Position numbers and translations under genes: made by a program. Below, piece by piece: positions 32,801 to 44,534 of a stretch of 64,000 nt of DNA. The notes under the pieces were generated by a model. That model was not told the origin of the DNA. It saw only the letters and a list, made by a program, of their open reading frames with translations, and searched no databases. Every line of letters begins with the position of its first letter. The first letter of the stretch is position 1. This DNA is from Reticulitermes speratus (lineage: Eukaryota; Arthropoda; Insecta; Blattodea; Rhinotermitidae): positions 36,650,923 through 36,714,922 of the forward strand of contig JAJKFL010000011.1 in NCBI GenBank assembly GCA_021186555.1, in the 5' to 3' direction.

Positions 32801-35752
32801 TTCCCCTGTCAGTATCATTCCACCAATGCTCCATACTCATCATCCATCTACCACCAACGCTGTATAATGTTTCTCTCCCAGTACTTCAGTTTCCCTGTCA
32901 GTATCATTCCACCAATGCTCCATACTCATTCATCCATCTACCACCAACGCTGTATAATGTTTCTCTCCCAGTACTTCAGTTTCCCTGTCAGTATCATTCC
33001 ACCAATGCTCCATACTCTCCATCCATCTACCACCAACGCTGTATAATGTTTCTCTCCCAGTACTTCAGTTTCCCCTGTCAGTATCATTCCACCAATGCTC
33101 CATACTCATTCATCCATCTACCACCAACGCTGTATAATGTTTCTCTCCCAGTACTTCAGTTTCCCCTGTCAGTATCATTCCACCAATGCTCCATACTCAT
33201 TCATCCATCTACCACCAACGCTGTATAATGTTTATCTCCCAGTACTTCAGTTTCCCCTGTCAGTATCATTCCACCAATGCTCCATACTCATTCATCCATC
33301 TACCACCAACGCTGTATAATGTTTATCTCCCAGTACTTCAGTTTCCCCTGTCAGTATCATTCCACCAATGCTCCATACTCATTCATCCATCTACCACCAA
33401 CGCTGTATAATGTTTATCTCCCAGTACTTCAGTTTCCCCTGTCAGTATCATTCCACCAATGCTCCATACTCATTCATACATCTACCACCAACGCTGTATA
33501 ATGTTTATCTCCCAGTACTTCAGTTTCCCCTGTCAGTATCATTCCACCAATGCTCCATACTCATTCATCCATCTACCACCAACGCTGTATAATGTTTATC
33601 TCCCAGTACTTCAGTTTCCCCTGTCAGTATCATTCCACCAATGCTCCATACTCATTCATCCATCTACCACCAACGCTGTATAATGTTTATCTCCCAGTAC
33701 TTCAGTTTCCCCTGTCAGTATCATTCCACCAATGCTCCATACTCATTCATCCATCTACCACCAACGCTGTATAATGTTTCTCTCCCAGTACTTCAGTTTC
33801 CCCTGTCAGTATCATTCCACCAATGCTCCATACTCATCCATCCATCTACCACCAACGCTGTATAATGTTTCTCTCCCAGTACTTCAGTTTCCCCTGTCAG
33901 TATCATTCCACCAATGCTCCATACTCATTCATCCATCTACCACCAACGCTGTATAATGTTTCTCTCCCAGTACATTCAGTTTCCCCTGTCAGTATCATTC
34001 CACCAATGCTCCATACTCATTCATCCATCTACCACCAACGCTGTATAATGTTTATCTCCCAGTACTTCAGTTTCCCCTGTCAGTATCATTCCACCAATGC
34101 TCCATACTCATTCATCCATCTACCACCAACGCTGTATAATGTTTATCTCCCAGTACTTCAGTTTCCCCTGTCAGTATCATTCCACCAATGCTCCATACTC
34201 ATTCATCCATCTACCACCAACGCTGTATAATGTTTATCTCCCAGTACTTCAGTTTCCCCTGTCAGTATCATTCCACCAATGCTCCATACTCATTCATCCA
34301 TCTACCACCAACGCTGTATAATGTTTATCTCCCAGTACTTCAGTTTCCCCTGTCAGTATCATTCCACCAATGCTCCATACTCATTCATACATCTACCACC
34401 AACGCTGTATAATGTTTATCTCCCAGTACTTCAGTTTCCCCTGTCAGTATCATTCCACCAATGCTCCATACTCATTCATACATCTACCACCAACGCTGTA
34501 TAATGTTTATCTCCCAGTACTTCAGTTTCCCCTGTCAGTATCATTCCACCAATGCTCCATACTCATTCATCCATCTACCACCAACGCTGTATAATGTTTA
34601 TCTCCCAGTACTTCAGTTTCCCCTGTCAGTATCATTCCACCAATGCTCCATACTCATTCATCCACCTACCACCAACGCTGTATAATGTTTCTCTCCCAGT
34701 ACTTCAGTTTCCCCCGTCAGTATCATTCCACCAATGCTCCATACACATTCATACATCTACCACCAACGCTGTATAATGTTTCTCTCCCAGTACTTCAGTT
34801 TCCCCTGTCAGTATCATTCCACCAATGCTCCATACTCATTCATACATCTACCACCAACGCTGTATAATGTTTATCTCCCAGTACTTCAGTTTCCCCTGTC
34901 AGTATCATTCCACCAATGCTCCATACTCATTCATCCATCTACCACCAACGCTGTATAATGTTTATCTCCCAGTACTTCAGTTTCCCCTGTCAGTATCATT
35001 CCACCAATGCTCCATACTCATTCATCCATCTACCACCAACGCTGTATAATGTTTCTCTCCCAGTACTTCAGTTTCCCCTGTCAGTATCATTCCACCAATG
35101 CTCCATACTCATTCATACATCTACCACCAACGCTGTATAATGTTTCTCTCCCAGTACTTCAGTTTTCCCCTGTCAGTATCATTCCACCAATGCTCCATAC
35201 TCATTCATACATCTACCACCAACGCTGTATAATGTTTCTCTCCCAGTACTTCAGTTTCCCCTGTCAGTATCATTCCACCAATGTTCCATACTCATTCATA
35301 CATCTACCACCAACGCTGTATAATGTTTCTCTCCCAGTACTTCAGTTTTCCCCTGTCAGTATCATTCCACCAATGCTCCATACTCATTCATACATCTACC
35401 ACCAACGCTGTATAATGTTTCTCTCCCAGTACTTCAGTTTTCCCCTGTCAGTATCATTCCACCAATGCTCCATACTCATTCATCCATCTACCACCAACGC
35501 TGTATAATGTTTCTCTCCCAGTACTTCAGTTTTCCCCTGTCAGTATCATTCCACCAATGCTCCATACTCATTCATCCATCTACCACCAACGCTGTATAAT
35601 GTTTCTCTCCCAATACTTCAGTTTCCCCTGTCAGTATCATTCCACCAATGCTCCATACTCATTCATCCATCTACCACCAACGCTGTATAATGTTTCTCTC
35701 CCAATACTTCAGTTTCCCCTGTCAGTATCATTCCACCAATGCTCCATACTCA
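29841..35752 (+). repeat. 91-bp SINE-derived satellite, about 65 copies
   Basis: The unit order is CTCCCAGTACTTCAGTTT, CCCCTGTCAGTATCATTCC, ACCAATGCTCCATACTCATT, CATCCATCTACCACCAACGC, TGTATAATGTTT. Each block aligns to the SINE body at 58924-59040. Units between 30170 and 32700 carry many 1-3 bp deletions; 33030-35740 is clean. The variants TTTATCTCC/TTTCTCTCC come in blocks (six A, three C, seven A, two C, two A, then C). Frames of 60-190 codons are artefacts. Confidence 0.97.
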
Positions 35753-36280
35753 TTTCTTTACCTATAACCTACTTGATAATCTTAGCTTATGGACTTTTGG
35801 TTTCTTGGTTCAATGTGCAATTGTTGTAGCCTTTGGTTTTTTGGATTAGTGTCAAAAAGTCGCAGCCTGTGCATTGCTGCATTAGTGTCTGTTAGAGCAG
35901 GCAGAGCACGGCGCTGTGACTAGCGGCGCTCTGTGCTTGCTTCTTTCATATTTCCCGTTCCTCTTTGACACTTTTTTCATTTATTTTTATACACATTTTA
36001 TTATTCAGCAGTAATGACTTTCAACCCTGCGAGGAAGCAAGCATATGGATCGCACAAAGAAGCAGCTCGTGCTGCCGCCTGCCGGGACTTTTTTGATGAA
36101 TATTTATTTGATGGCGTCTGTGCATACGGCCTGCCGTGTTGCTATTACCTGTGTGAAAGACAGAAGGTTTAATGTAGCGGCATCCTGAGAGAGAGAAAAA
36201 AATTTGTTTTTGAGTTGTTGATGGTGTCACATGCATGTGCTCTACAGGTAAGCGTGAGAGATAGAGGTAGCGATGTAGCA
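35753..36280. other. Unique DNA
   Basis: It starts abruptly after a cut 91-bp unit (CATACTCATTTCTTTACC). AT-rich with short runs. No gene is seen. Confidence 0.5.
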
Positions 36281-36375
36281 ATGTACAGCACGTATCATCA
36301 CTATCATCGTGATCGTCGCCGTTATCATCACAATCACCGTAATCACCGCACCACCGCAGCAGCAGCAGCAGCACG
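36281..36375. repeat. Imperfect ATC/ACC-rich trinucleotide tract with (CAG)5
   Basis: Irregular ATCATC, ATCGTC, ATCACC triplets are followed by CAGCAGCAGCAGCAGCA at 36355-36371. The minus strand would give an acidic D-rich stretch in a 144-codon frame (36021-36455), which I regard as low-complexity. Confidence 0.7.
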
Positions 36376-37127
36376 CCTGCCCCTGTCACTATAAAACCTG
36401 CGCCAGCAGATATTCCATCCCTCGCCCCAGCACATGAATTATTTACACCCAGCACTCAGATTCGCTCTCTTTTCCCTCAGTAATAGACCTAAACGAGGCT
36501 AACAGAGAGCATACATTCCGCCAGTTCGCGCCTCCGGCGATAAAATTTGCACTTTCCTCGAATTAACGACACTGAGTGCGCGAAAATCCCATCATATTTA
36601 GCTCCGTGTCTCAACCCCCCTCCTAATAATTTTCAAAACGAAATTCTCGCTTTACAAGAAGAGGGACGCTCTGATGTGCTCATGTATTATTCATCCACTT
36701 ATGTGTCTCTGCTATTTTGTTGGCGCGCTGGAGTCCACTTTGAGTCTGAAACACAAGTAATTAATTCGAGAAAAATGCGACGTCCATTTTGTTTAATGGC
36801 CGATGACGTCAGACAGCAGTGTTGATGGCACATCGACGTGTTCTGATCACAGGTGCTTCTGTTTACAAGGACAGATAGGCTACAGTACTTGGTGGGTGTG
36901 TGTTGGGCGTGTAGGACCTCAGACGTGGCTATATATGAGTGTGGTAACAAAGCTAAGAGTGACGCATCCGTACTGATGATGGAGGTGGCAGGAGCCTCCG
37001 AAACATCACTACGTATCTAGGAGGCTGCAGGTCGTCACATTTCAGCAAATTGAAATTATAACAGCCATAGTAGGGAATACTTCAAAGCGTAGATTATGCT
37101 ATGTAATTTTAGGTTGAGAGACAGCGA
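36376..37127. other. Unique DNA with one ETSVN-like relic
   Basis: GATGATGGAGGTGGCAGGAG and CCTCCGAAACATC at 36973-37006 read MMEVAGASETSL, as in the dispersed ETSVN family. The 36480-36700 part, with AATTAA motifs, has no gene. Confidence 0.45.
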
Positions 37128-37190
37128 TTGTGGGTAATGTCGTGTAAATGTGGGTAATAGCGGGTAAATGTGGGTAATAGCGGGTAAATG
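37128..37190. repeat. 20-bp repeat, 3 copies
   Basis: Three units of TGTGGGTAATAGCGGGTAAA, the first variant (ATGTCGTG). Confidence 0.9.
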
Positions 37191-37684
37191 AAAGAGACCT
37201 TCTATCACTAACTACTTGACAGCACTTATTGCCAAATTATGTGCCACATGTTTCGGCTTGTAGAAGGCCTCATCAGGCACCAACTTTAAAAATGAGTAAC
37301 ACAAAATTCTTATAAGTAAGACGTTATTGCGTGATAACTGGGCTATCGGCTTTACGCACAATATAGCGTTCTTGTGTTTACTTCGGCTTTTGAGCCAACA
37401 CTGGACGCAAATCATCAAGTTGCATTAAGATCACAATTCAAGCACTCAATACTCAATGCAGCACTTCTATTGATACTGTAAACTCGGCCGCTCCAACTAA
37501 TAAGCACGCCTGTACAACACTGCGGTACGTAACGTTGTTATGAAGCTACGTGCATCTGCCACGTATTGATGTGACGTTCATGCACGTCTCAGGATTTTCC
37601 GTAGACTGTAAATGTCTTCAGTGGTTTAGGCAAGTACAGTCACAAGCATAAACACAGACAATGTATCTGAAACCCGTCCATTTT
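37191..37684. other. Unique DNA with a TE-like CATGTTTCGGC block
   Basis: CCACATGTTTCGGCTTGTAG and AAGGCCTCATCAGGC (37240-37277) resemble a short block common in arthropod dispersed repeats. Class is unknown. No gene is seen. Confidence 0.4.
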
Positions 37685-38262
37685 ACACACAGTACTCAGT
37701 CCAACACAACGCACTGTCCATAATCACACCACACAGTACTCAGTCCAACACAACGCACTGTCCATAATCACACCACACAGTACTCAGTCCCAACACAACG
37801 CACTGTCCATAATCACACCACACAGTACTCAGTCCAACACAACACACTGTCCATATCACACCACACAGTACTCAGTCCAACACAACGCACTGTCCATAAT
37901 CACACCACACAGTACTCAGTCCAACACAACGCACTGTACATAATCACACCACACAGTACTCAGTCCAACACAACGCACTGTCCATAATCACACCACACAG
38001 TACTCAGTCCAACACAACAAACTGTCCATATCATACCACACAGTACTCAGTCCAACACAACGCACTGTCCATAATCACACCACACAGTACTCAGTCCAAC
38101 ACAACGCACTGTCCATAATCACACCACACAGTACTCAGTCCAACACAACGCACTGTCCATAATCACACCACACAGTACTCAGTCCAACACAACGCACTGT
38201 CCATAATCACACCACACAGTACTCAGTCCAACACAACGCACTGTCCATTAATCCACCACACA
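37685..38262. repeat. 44-bp minisatellite, 13 copies
   Basis: Units contain CACAGTACTCAGTCCAACAC, AACGCACTGTCCATAATCAC. Two units have AACACACTG or AACAAACTG together with the deletion CCATATCA. Confidence 0.97.
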
Positions 38263-38264
38263 GT

Positions 38265-39295
38265 TACTTACACTTACTGTCGCAGTGGTGGTGTACATAC
38301 ATATATACACTACTGTCGGCAGTAGGTGGTGTAACATACATATTACACTTACTGTCGGCAGTAGGTGGTGTACATACATATATACACTTACTGTCGGCAG
38401 TAGGTGGTGTACATACATATATACACTTACTGTCGGCAGTAGGTGGTGTACATACATATATACACTTACTGTCGGCAGTAGGTGGTGTACATACATATAT
38501 ACACTTACTGTCGGCAGTAGGTGGTGTACATACATATATACACTTACTGTCGGCAGTAGGTGGTGTACATACATATATACACTTACTGTCGGCAGTAGGT
38601 GGTGTACATACATATATACACTTACTGTCGGCAGTAGGTGGTGTACATACATATATACACTTACTGTCGGCAGTAGGTGGTGTACATACATATATACACT
38701 TACTGTCGGCAGTAGGTGGTGTACATACATATATACACTTACTGTCGGCAGTAGGTGGTGTACATACATATATACACTTACTGTCGGCAGTAGGTGGTGT
38801 ACATACATATATACACTTACTGTCGGCAGTAGGTGGTGTACATACATATATACACTTACTGTCGGCAGTAGTGGTGTACATACATATATACACTTACTGT
38901 CGGCAGTAGGTGGTGTACATACATATATACACTTACTGTCGGCAGTAGGTGGTGTACATACATATATACACTTACTGTCGGCAGTAGGTGGTGTACATAC
39001 ATATATACACTTACTGTCGGCAGTAGGTGGTGTACATACATATATACACTTACTGTCGGCAGTAGTGGTGTACATACATACATACACTTACTGTCGGCAG
39101 TAGTGGTGTACCTACATATATATACTTACTGTCGGCAGTAGTGGTGTACATACATATATAACTTACTGTCGGCAGTAGTGGTGTACATACATATATACAC
39201 TTACTGTCGGCAGTAGTGGTGTACATACATATATACACTTACTGTCGGCAGTAGTGGTGTACATACATATATAACTTACTGTCGGCAGTAGGTGG
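38265..39295. repeat. 39-bp minisatellite, about 26 copies
   Basis: Units contain GTGTACATACATATATACAC and TTACTGTCGGCAGTAGGTG. Inverted pairs GTGTA/TACAC and TACTG-tcgg-CAGTA are present in each. A 1-bp shorter form (AGTAGTGG) dominates from 39060 on. Frames up to 280 codons on both strands are a 13-codon repeat and not a gene. Confidence 0.97.
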
Positions 39296-39424
39296 ATGTC
39301 AGCGGTCAGCTTGACACACAGACCGCTGCACCCACTGGCCCTGACACAGCTACAGTGAACGGAGCATTGCAGAGGTTTTCGGGTTTTCGTGGTGGTTGTT
39401 ACACAAACATTTGTCCTTTTTGGG

Positions 39425-40025
39425 GGTTTACACTATGTAATAAGGGGTTGTTTACACTACGTAATACGGGGTTGTTTACACTACGTAATACGGGGTTGTT
39501 TACATTGCGTAATACGGGTTTGTTTACATTGCGTAATAAGGGGTTGTTTACACTACGTAATACGGGGTTGTTTACACTACGTAATACGGGGTTGTTTACA
39601 CTACGTAATACGGGTTTGTTTACACTGCGTAATACGGGGTTGTTTACACTACGTAATACGGGGTTGTTTACACTACGTAATACGGGTTGTTTACACTACG
39701 TAATACGGGGTTGTTTACACTACGTAATACGGGTTTGTTTACATTGCGTAATACGGGGTTGTTTACACTGCGTAATACGGGGTTGTTTACACTACGTAAT
39801 ACGGGGTTGTTTACACTACGTAATACGGGGTTGTTTACACTACGTAATACGGGGTTGTTTACATTGCGTAATTCGGGGTTGTTTACACTACGTAATACGG
39901 GTTTGTTTACATTGCGTAATACGGGGTTGTTTACACTACGTAATACGGGGTTGTTTACACTACGTAATACGGGGTTGTTTACAATACGTAATACGGGGTT
40001 GTTTACACTACGTAATACGGGATTG
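39425..40025. repeat. 24-bp minisatellite, 25 copies
   Basis: The unit is GGGGTTGTTTACACTACGTA plus ATAC, with TACGTA in each. Variants are ACATTGCG, ACACTGCG and GGTTTG. Since the unit is 8 codons, a 282-codon plus frame from 39292 stays open. One 1-bp deletion (39681) shifts it between phases, which is not how a gene behaves. Confidence 0.97.
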
Positions 40026-40145
40026 TTTCGACATTTCGGCCAAAGTTATTGCGTCAAACTTCACGGCCAGTGAAACTGTTACTGATCAAGGCGGTACGCT
40101 ACTCCGAAACGTCTCAACTACCTATTCCTACAAGGTGTAAAACCC
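40026..40145. mobile_element. Possible relic of dispersed repeat with CCGAAACGTCTC
   Basis: CCGAAACGTCTCAACTACC at 40104-40122 has the same placement of CGAAACGTC as the ETSVN family, but the rest is too diverged for a firm call. Confidence 0.3.
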
Positions 40146-40225
40146 AATAAAGGGTCTTGAAACGTATGCCTCTGACTGCTGTCACCCAGCCCGTAGAGTG
40201 CTCCCTATACTGACTGAGCTACACA
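40146..40225 (-). mobile_element. tRNA-like head of SINE family B
   Basis: The reverse complement reads TGTAGCTCAGTCAGTATAGG (A-box region) then GCACTCTACGGGCTGG, paralleling CAGTCAGTATAGCGACTCGC and TACGGGCTGG at 57910-57940. The B box has decayed to GTTTCAAGACCC and no body follows. Confidence 0.6.
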
Positions 40226-40735
40226 GGTTCTTAGAACAGAAAACTTGTTCTGTAAGGAGATTCAGATGAAAAGCGTGCATCTAAGACTAATCAGTTCAAC
40301 AGATATGACACGCAGCCTTCTGAGCTCGCGTATAGGTCGCGGGTTCGAGACGGCACGTGACATGACAGCTTGACAAGATAAATTATCCACAGAGCACAAA
40401 GGACGAGCGGACGAAAGGCAAGTTATTTAAAATTAAAGAGCACTGGATATAGCATTTCATTTGCGCGATATTCACCTGCAGTTTCCCAGCCGTCAGCAAC
40501 TCGCGACACAAGACTTTCCTGTTATGTACAGGCAGGGACAATGAATCAGTAACCCGGTCAGGTACAGCCCCAACCAGCACATTGTCGACTGTGAATGTCG
40601 CAATTTTGTCAGCGACTTCCATCAAAACTACTTGCCGTAACATGACAGTATTTAAAGCCAGTGGGTTTAGTCTCACGTTCAGACCATCTTCACCCCCCTG
40701 CCCCTAGCAAACCGAAACTTAGCGACGCAGTTCCT
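40226..40735. other. Unique DNA with isolated B-box-like motif
   Basis: GGTCGCGGGTTCGAGACGG at 40337-40355 resembles a B box without a clear A box. A 97-codon minus frame (40383-40676) has no recognised domain. Confidence 0.4.
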
Positions 40736-41200
40736 TTGAGCGCAGGCGTGATTAGTAATTACAAGAGAAGCTTTGTATGTATTTAATAAAGCGCTTTCTT
40801 AATGAGCTCTTAAGTTTGGCTGCTGCTATAGAAAATCAAAGTCGTTATTATAGAGAAGCGTCTCGTGCGAGACGAGATTAAACTTCCTAATATTAACATC
40901 TTTCTCTGCTGCACAAGAGCGTAAATGGAAAATTAAATTATTCAGCAGCCGTCCGCGCCGCCGACACCATTAATCAAGGAAAGAGAGACGGATGAAGGCA
41001 GGAAAATGAGAATTTTAGCAGGTAGAGAGGGAAGCGCTTCTGTTAGGAAAATTAATCAAACGCAGCAGCAGCAGCAGCAGCAGCAGCAGTCTCCCATATC
41101 GAGTTTATGCTGCGCTCGTACAAACTGGTTCACAAGACTGTGCTACAATACCTGCAGCGTGCAGACCAGATCGGTTAGGGTCACTGTTCGGTGGGTTTAA
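40736..41200. other. AT-rich unique stretch with hairpin and polyglutamine-type CAG run
   Basis: CGTCTCG-tg-CGAGACG (40859-40874) is a perfect 7-bp stem. TAATTA/ATTAAT motifs and GCCGTCCGCGCCGCCG lie near 40930-40975, and (CAG)n with about 9-10 copies at 41062-41090. It could be a non-coding regulatory stretch. The 64-codon frame across the CAG run has no family match. Confidence 0.45.
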
Positions 41201-41204
41201 CTCT

Positions 41205-41405
41205 CTAAAGGTAAAGGTAAGTTTCACTCTAGAAGAGGCCGTGAAGACCCAGAGGGGGAGTAGAGGTATAGCTCTACTCTTTCTTTAACCCTGGCGCTAG
41301 AGGTGGGAGGTCAACGTCACGCCCAGGCCGGTTTATCCCCGGGAAAGAGACCCTGTAGCCATTATACAGAATGTAGGTAGAGCCCCAGGGCCGGCCTGAA
41401 CGAGT
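41205..41405 (-). mobile_element. SINE family B body, 5'-truncated
   Basis: The reverse complement gives CCCTGGGGCTCTACC, GGGTCTCTTTCCCGGGG, GTGACGTTGACC, GGTTAAAGAAAGAGTAGAGC, ACTCCCCCTCT and an end of GTGAAACTTACCTTTACC, matching 57985-58185 in order. The tRNA-like head is absent. Confidence 0.85.
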
Positions 41406-41569
41406 TTAAAAATTCTCGACTATACCGCGATTTGATTGCCGGACAGTCGAGCTATACGGACTGCTTTATAGCGGCCAACTGTTAACTGTAAAGACTAACA
41501 TCAAACTGAATTATATATAAATATTTAGTGCGTACCGGGCAGTAAACACACTGCCTCTCGGTTATACAG

Positions 41570-43728
41570 ACTCATTCATCCATCTACCACCGACGCTGTA
41601 TAATGTTTCTCTCCCAGTACTTCAGTTTCCCCTGTCAGTATCATTCCACCAATGCTCCATACTCATTCATACATCTACCACCGACGCTGTATAATGTTTC
41701 TGTCCCAGTACTTCAGTTTCCCCTGTCAGTATCATTCCACCAATGCTCCATACACATTCATACATCTACCACCAACGCTGTATAATGTTTCTCTCCCAGT
41801 AATTCAGTTTCCCCTGTCAGTATCATTCCACCAATGCTCCATACTCATTCATACATCTACCACCGACGCTGTATAATGTTTCTGTCCCAGTACTTCAGTT
41901 TACCTTGTCAGTATCATTCCACCAATGCTCCATACACATTAATACATCTACCACCAACGCTGTATAATGTTTCTCTCCCAGTACTTCAGTTTTCCCTGTC
42001 AGTATCATTCCACCAATGCTCCATACTCATTCATACATCTACCACCGACGCTGTATAATGTTTCTCTCCCAGTACTTCAGTTTCCCCTGTCAGTATCATT
42101 CCACCAATGCTCCATACACATTCATATATCTACCACCAACGCTGTATAATGTTTCTCTCCCATTACTTCAGTTTCCCCTGTCAGTATCATTCCACCAATG
42201 CTTCATACTCATTCATACATCTACCACCAACGCTGTATAATGTTTCTCTCCCAGTACTTCAGTTTCCCTGTCAGTATCATTCCACCAATGCTCCATACTC
42301 ATTCATACATCTACCACCGACGCTGTATAATGTTTCTGTCCCAGTACTTCAGTTTACCTTGTCAGTATCATTCCACCAATGCTCCATACACATTAGTACA
42401 TCTACCACCAACGCTGTATAATGTTTCTCTCCCAGTACTTCAGTTTTCCCTGTCAGTATCATTCCACCAATGCTCCATACTCATTCATACATCTACCACC
42501 GACGCTGTATAATGTTTCTCTCCCAGTACTTCAATTTCCCCTGTCAGTATCATTCCACCAATGCTCATACACATTCATACATCTACCACCAACGCTGTAT
42601 AATGTTTCTCTCCCATTACTTCAGTTTTCCCCTGTCAGTATCATTCCACCAATGCTTCATACTCATTCATACATCTACCACCAACGCTGTATAATGTTTC
42701 TCTCCCAGTACTTCAGTTTTCCCCTGTCAGTATCATTCCACCAATGCTCCATACACATTCATACATCTACCACCAACGCTGTATAATGTTTCTCTCCCAT
42801 TACTTCAGTTTTCCCCTGTCAGTATCATTCCACCAATGCTCCATACACATTCATACATCTACCACCAACGCTGTATAATGTTTCTCTCCCAGTACTTCAG
42901 TTTCCCCTGTCAGTATCATTCCACCAATGCTCCATACTCATTCATACATCTACCACCGACGCTGTATAATGTTTCTCTCCCAGTACTTCAGTTTCCCCTG
43001 TCAGTATCATTCCACCAATGCTCCATACTCATTCATACATCTACCACCGACGCTGTATAATGTTTCTCTCCCAGTACTTCAGTTTCCCCTGTCAGTATCA
43101 TTCCACCAATGCTCCATACTCATTCATACATCTACCACCAACGCTGTATAATGTTTCTCTCCCAGTACTTCAGTTTTCCCCTGTCAGTATCATTCCACCA
43201 ATGCTCCATACTCATTCATACATCTACCACCAACGCTGTATAATGTTTCTCTCCCAGTACTTCAGTTTTCCCTGTCAGTATCATTCCACCAATGCTCCAT
43301 ACTCATTCATACATCTACCACCAACGCTGTATAATGTTTCTCTCCCAGTACTTCAGTTTCCCCTGTCAGTATCATTCCACCAATGCTCCATACTCATTCA
43401 TACATCTACCACCAACGCTGTATAATGTTTCTCTCCCAGTACTTCAGTTTCCCTGTCAGTATCATTCCACCAATGCTCCATACTCATTCATACATCTACC
43501 ACCAACGCTGTATAATGTTTCTCTCCCAGTACTTCAGTTTCCCATGTCAGTATCATTCCACCAATGCTCCATACTCATTCATACATCTACCACCAACGCT
43601 GTATAATGTTTCTCTCCCAGTACTTCAGTTTCCCCTGTCAGTATCATTCCACCAAAGCTCCATACTCATTCATCCATCTACCACCAACGCTGTATAATGT
43701 TTCTCTCCCAGTACTTCAGTTTTCCCCT
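41570..43728 (+). repeat. 91-bp SINE-derived satellite, third locus, about 24 copies
   Basis: Same unit and orientation as 29.8-35.7 kb, with locus-specific variants: CACCGACGCTG, TACACATTCATACATC, TTTCTGTCCC, CCCATTACTTC. No SINE head is recognisable at the left edge (ATACAGACTCATTC). The right end is cut inside CCCCT. Frames of 60-135 codons are artefacts. Confidence 0.97.
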
Positions 43729-43994
43729 ATTCTTACTTAGACCGCACAATCAGCCACTTTAAAACTACTCAGTAAAAACACGCCGTCTTACTTACCGTCG
43801 CCAGCACTTCAAGCTTCAGGCACGATACTTTCACCTAACTGTTTCACCAGGCAATGATCTGCACACAGTCTTTATTTTATCTGTCAACTGCTGTTTGTCC
43901 CTTCCAGCTGCTATTCCGTCGCTGATGTGCAAGGTAATCCAAAGGCCACAAAGTTACAAACGAAGTTTGTCAAACAAATAAGGCCCTTAGTTAA
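43729..43994. other. Unique spacer
   Basis: No repeat or gene is seen. Confidence 0.5.
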
Positions 43995-44047
43995 CGTGCA
44001 CACACACTGTCAGTACACGTGCACACACACTGTCAGTACACGTGCAC
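43995..44047. repeat. 27-bp tandem duplication
   Basis: Two and a part copies of ACGTGCACACACACTGTCAG plus TAC. Confidence 0.9.
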
Positions 44048-44534
44048 TGTAGATGTGACCGCGAGGTGACTGCATTCGGCCGGACTGAAGTGGCCGTTGG
44101 CTGTCAAACTAGACTGTACTGCATTTGCATTCGTCAGAGTGAGTGAGGAGAATCACGAAGGCAGTCACAATTCCTTTTGTCCCTCAGTGTCTGTTCAGAA
44201 CGTGCTCTGGCCACAAGTGACGTGGCCAGTTGCAATGACACAGGAGGTCTGGGATTTGTGTAATACAGATTAATTGTGTAACATTAGTGTAATTGTGTAA
44301 GATTGGTGTAATTTTATAATATTAGGGCACTTTTATGACAGCAATGCAATTGTTTAATGCTTGTGTAATTGTGTAATTTTGGTGTACCTTTTAGTACTAA
44401 GGTACGTGTTTAATAAACATGTAATTGTGTAACCCTGATGTAATTTCTTAGTTCTACAGTAATTACTGTTGAAATTACAGCGCACTTTCTTTATTATTAT
44501 TGTTTAAAATTAAGTAATTTGCAATTTTTTTTAG
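44048..44534. other. AT-rich DNA with degenerate GTGTAATTGTGTAA words
   Basis: From 44258 to 44460 GTGTAATT and TTGTGTAA recur at irregular spacing, like an old decayed tandem repeat. No gene is seen. Confidence 0.5.

Noticed and set aside
36021..36455. Acidic DDDGDD-rich protein of 144 codons
   Set aside because: The acidic stretch comes from an ATC/GTC trinucleotide tract and no domain surrounds it.
38248..39103. Cysteine/tyrosine-rich 270-codon frames on both strands
   Set aside because: A 39-bp unit without stops gives open frames on both strands; the composition is set by the repeat.
41006..41200. Polyglutamine protein of 64 codons
   Set aside because: A (CAG)n microsatellite in a short frame without other support.
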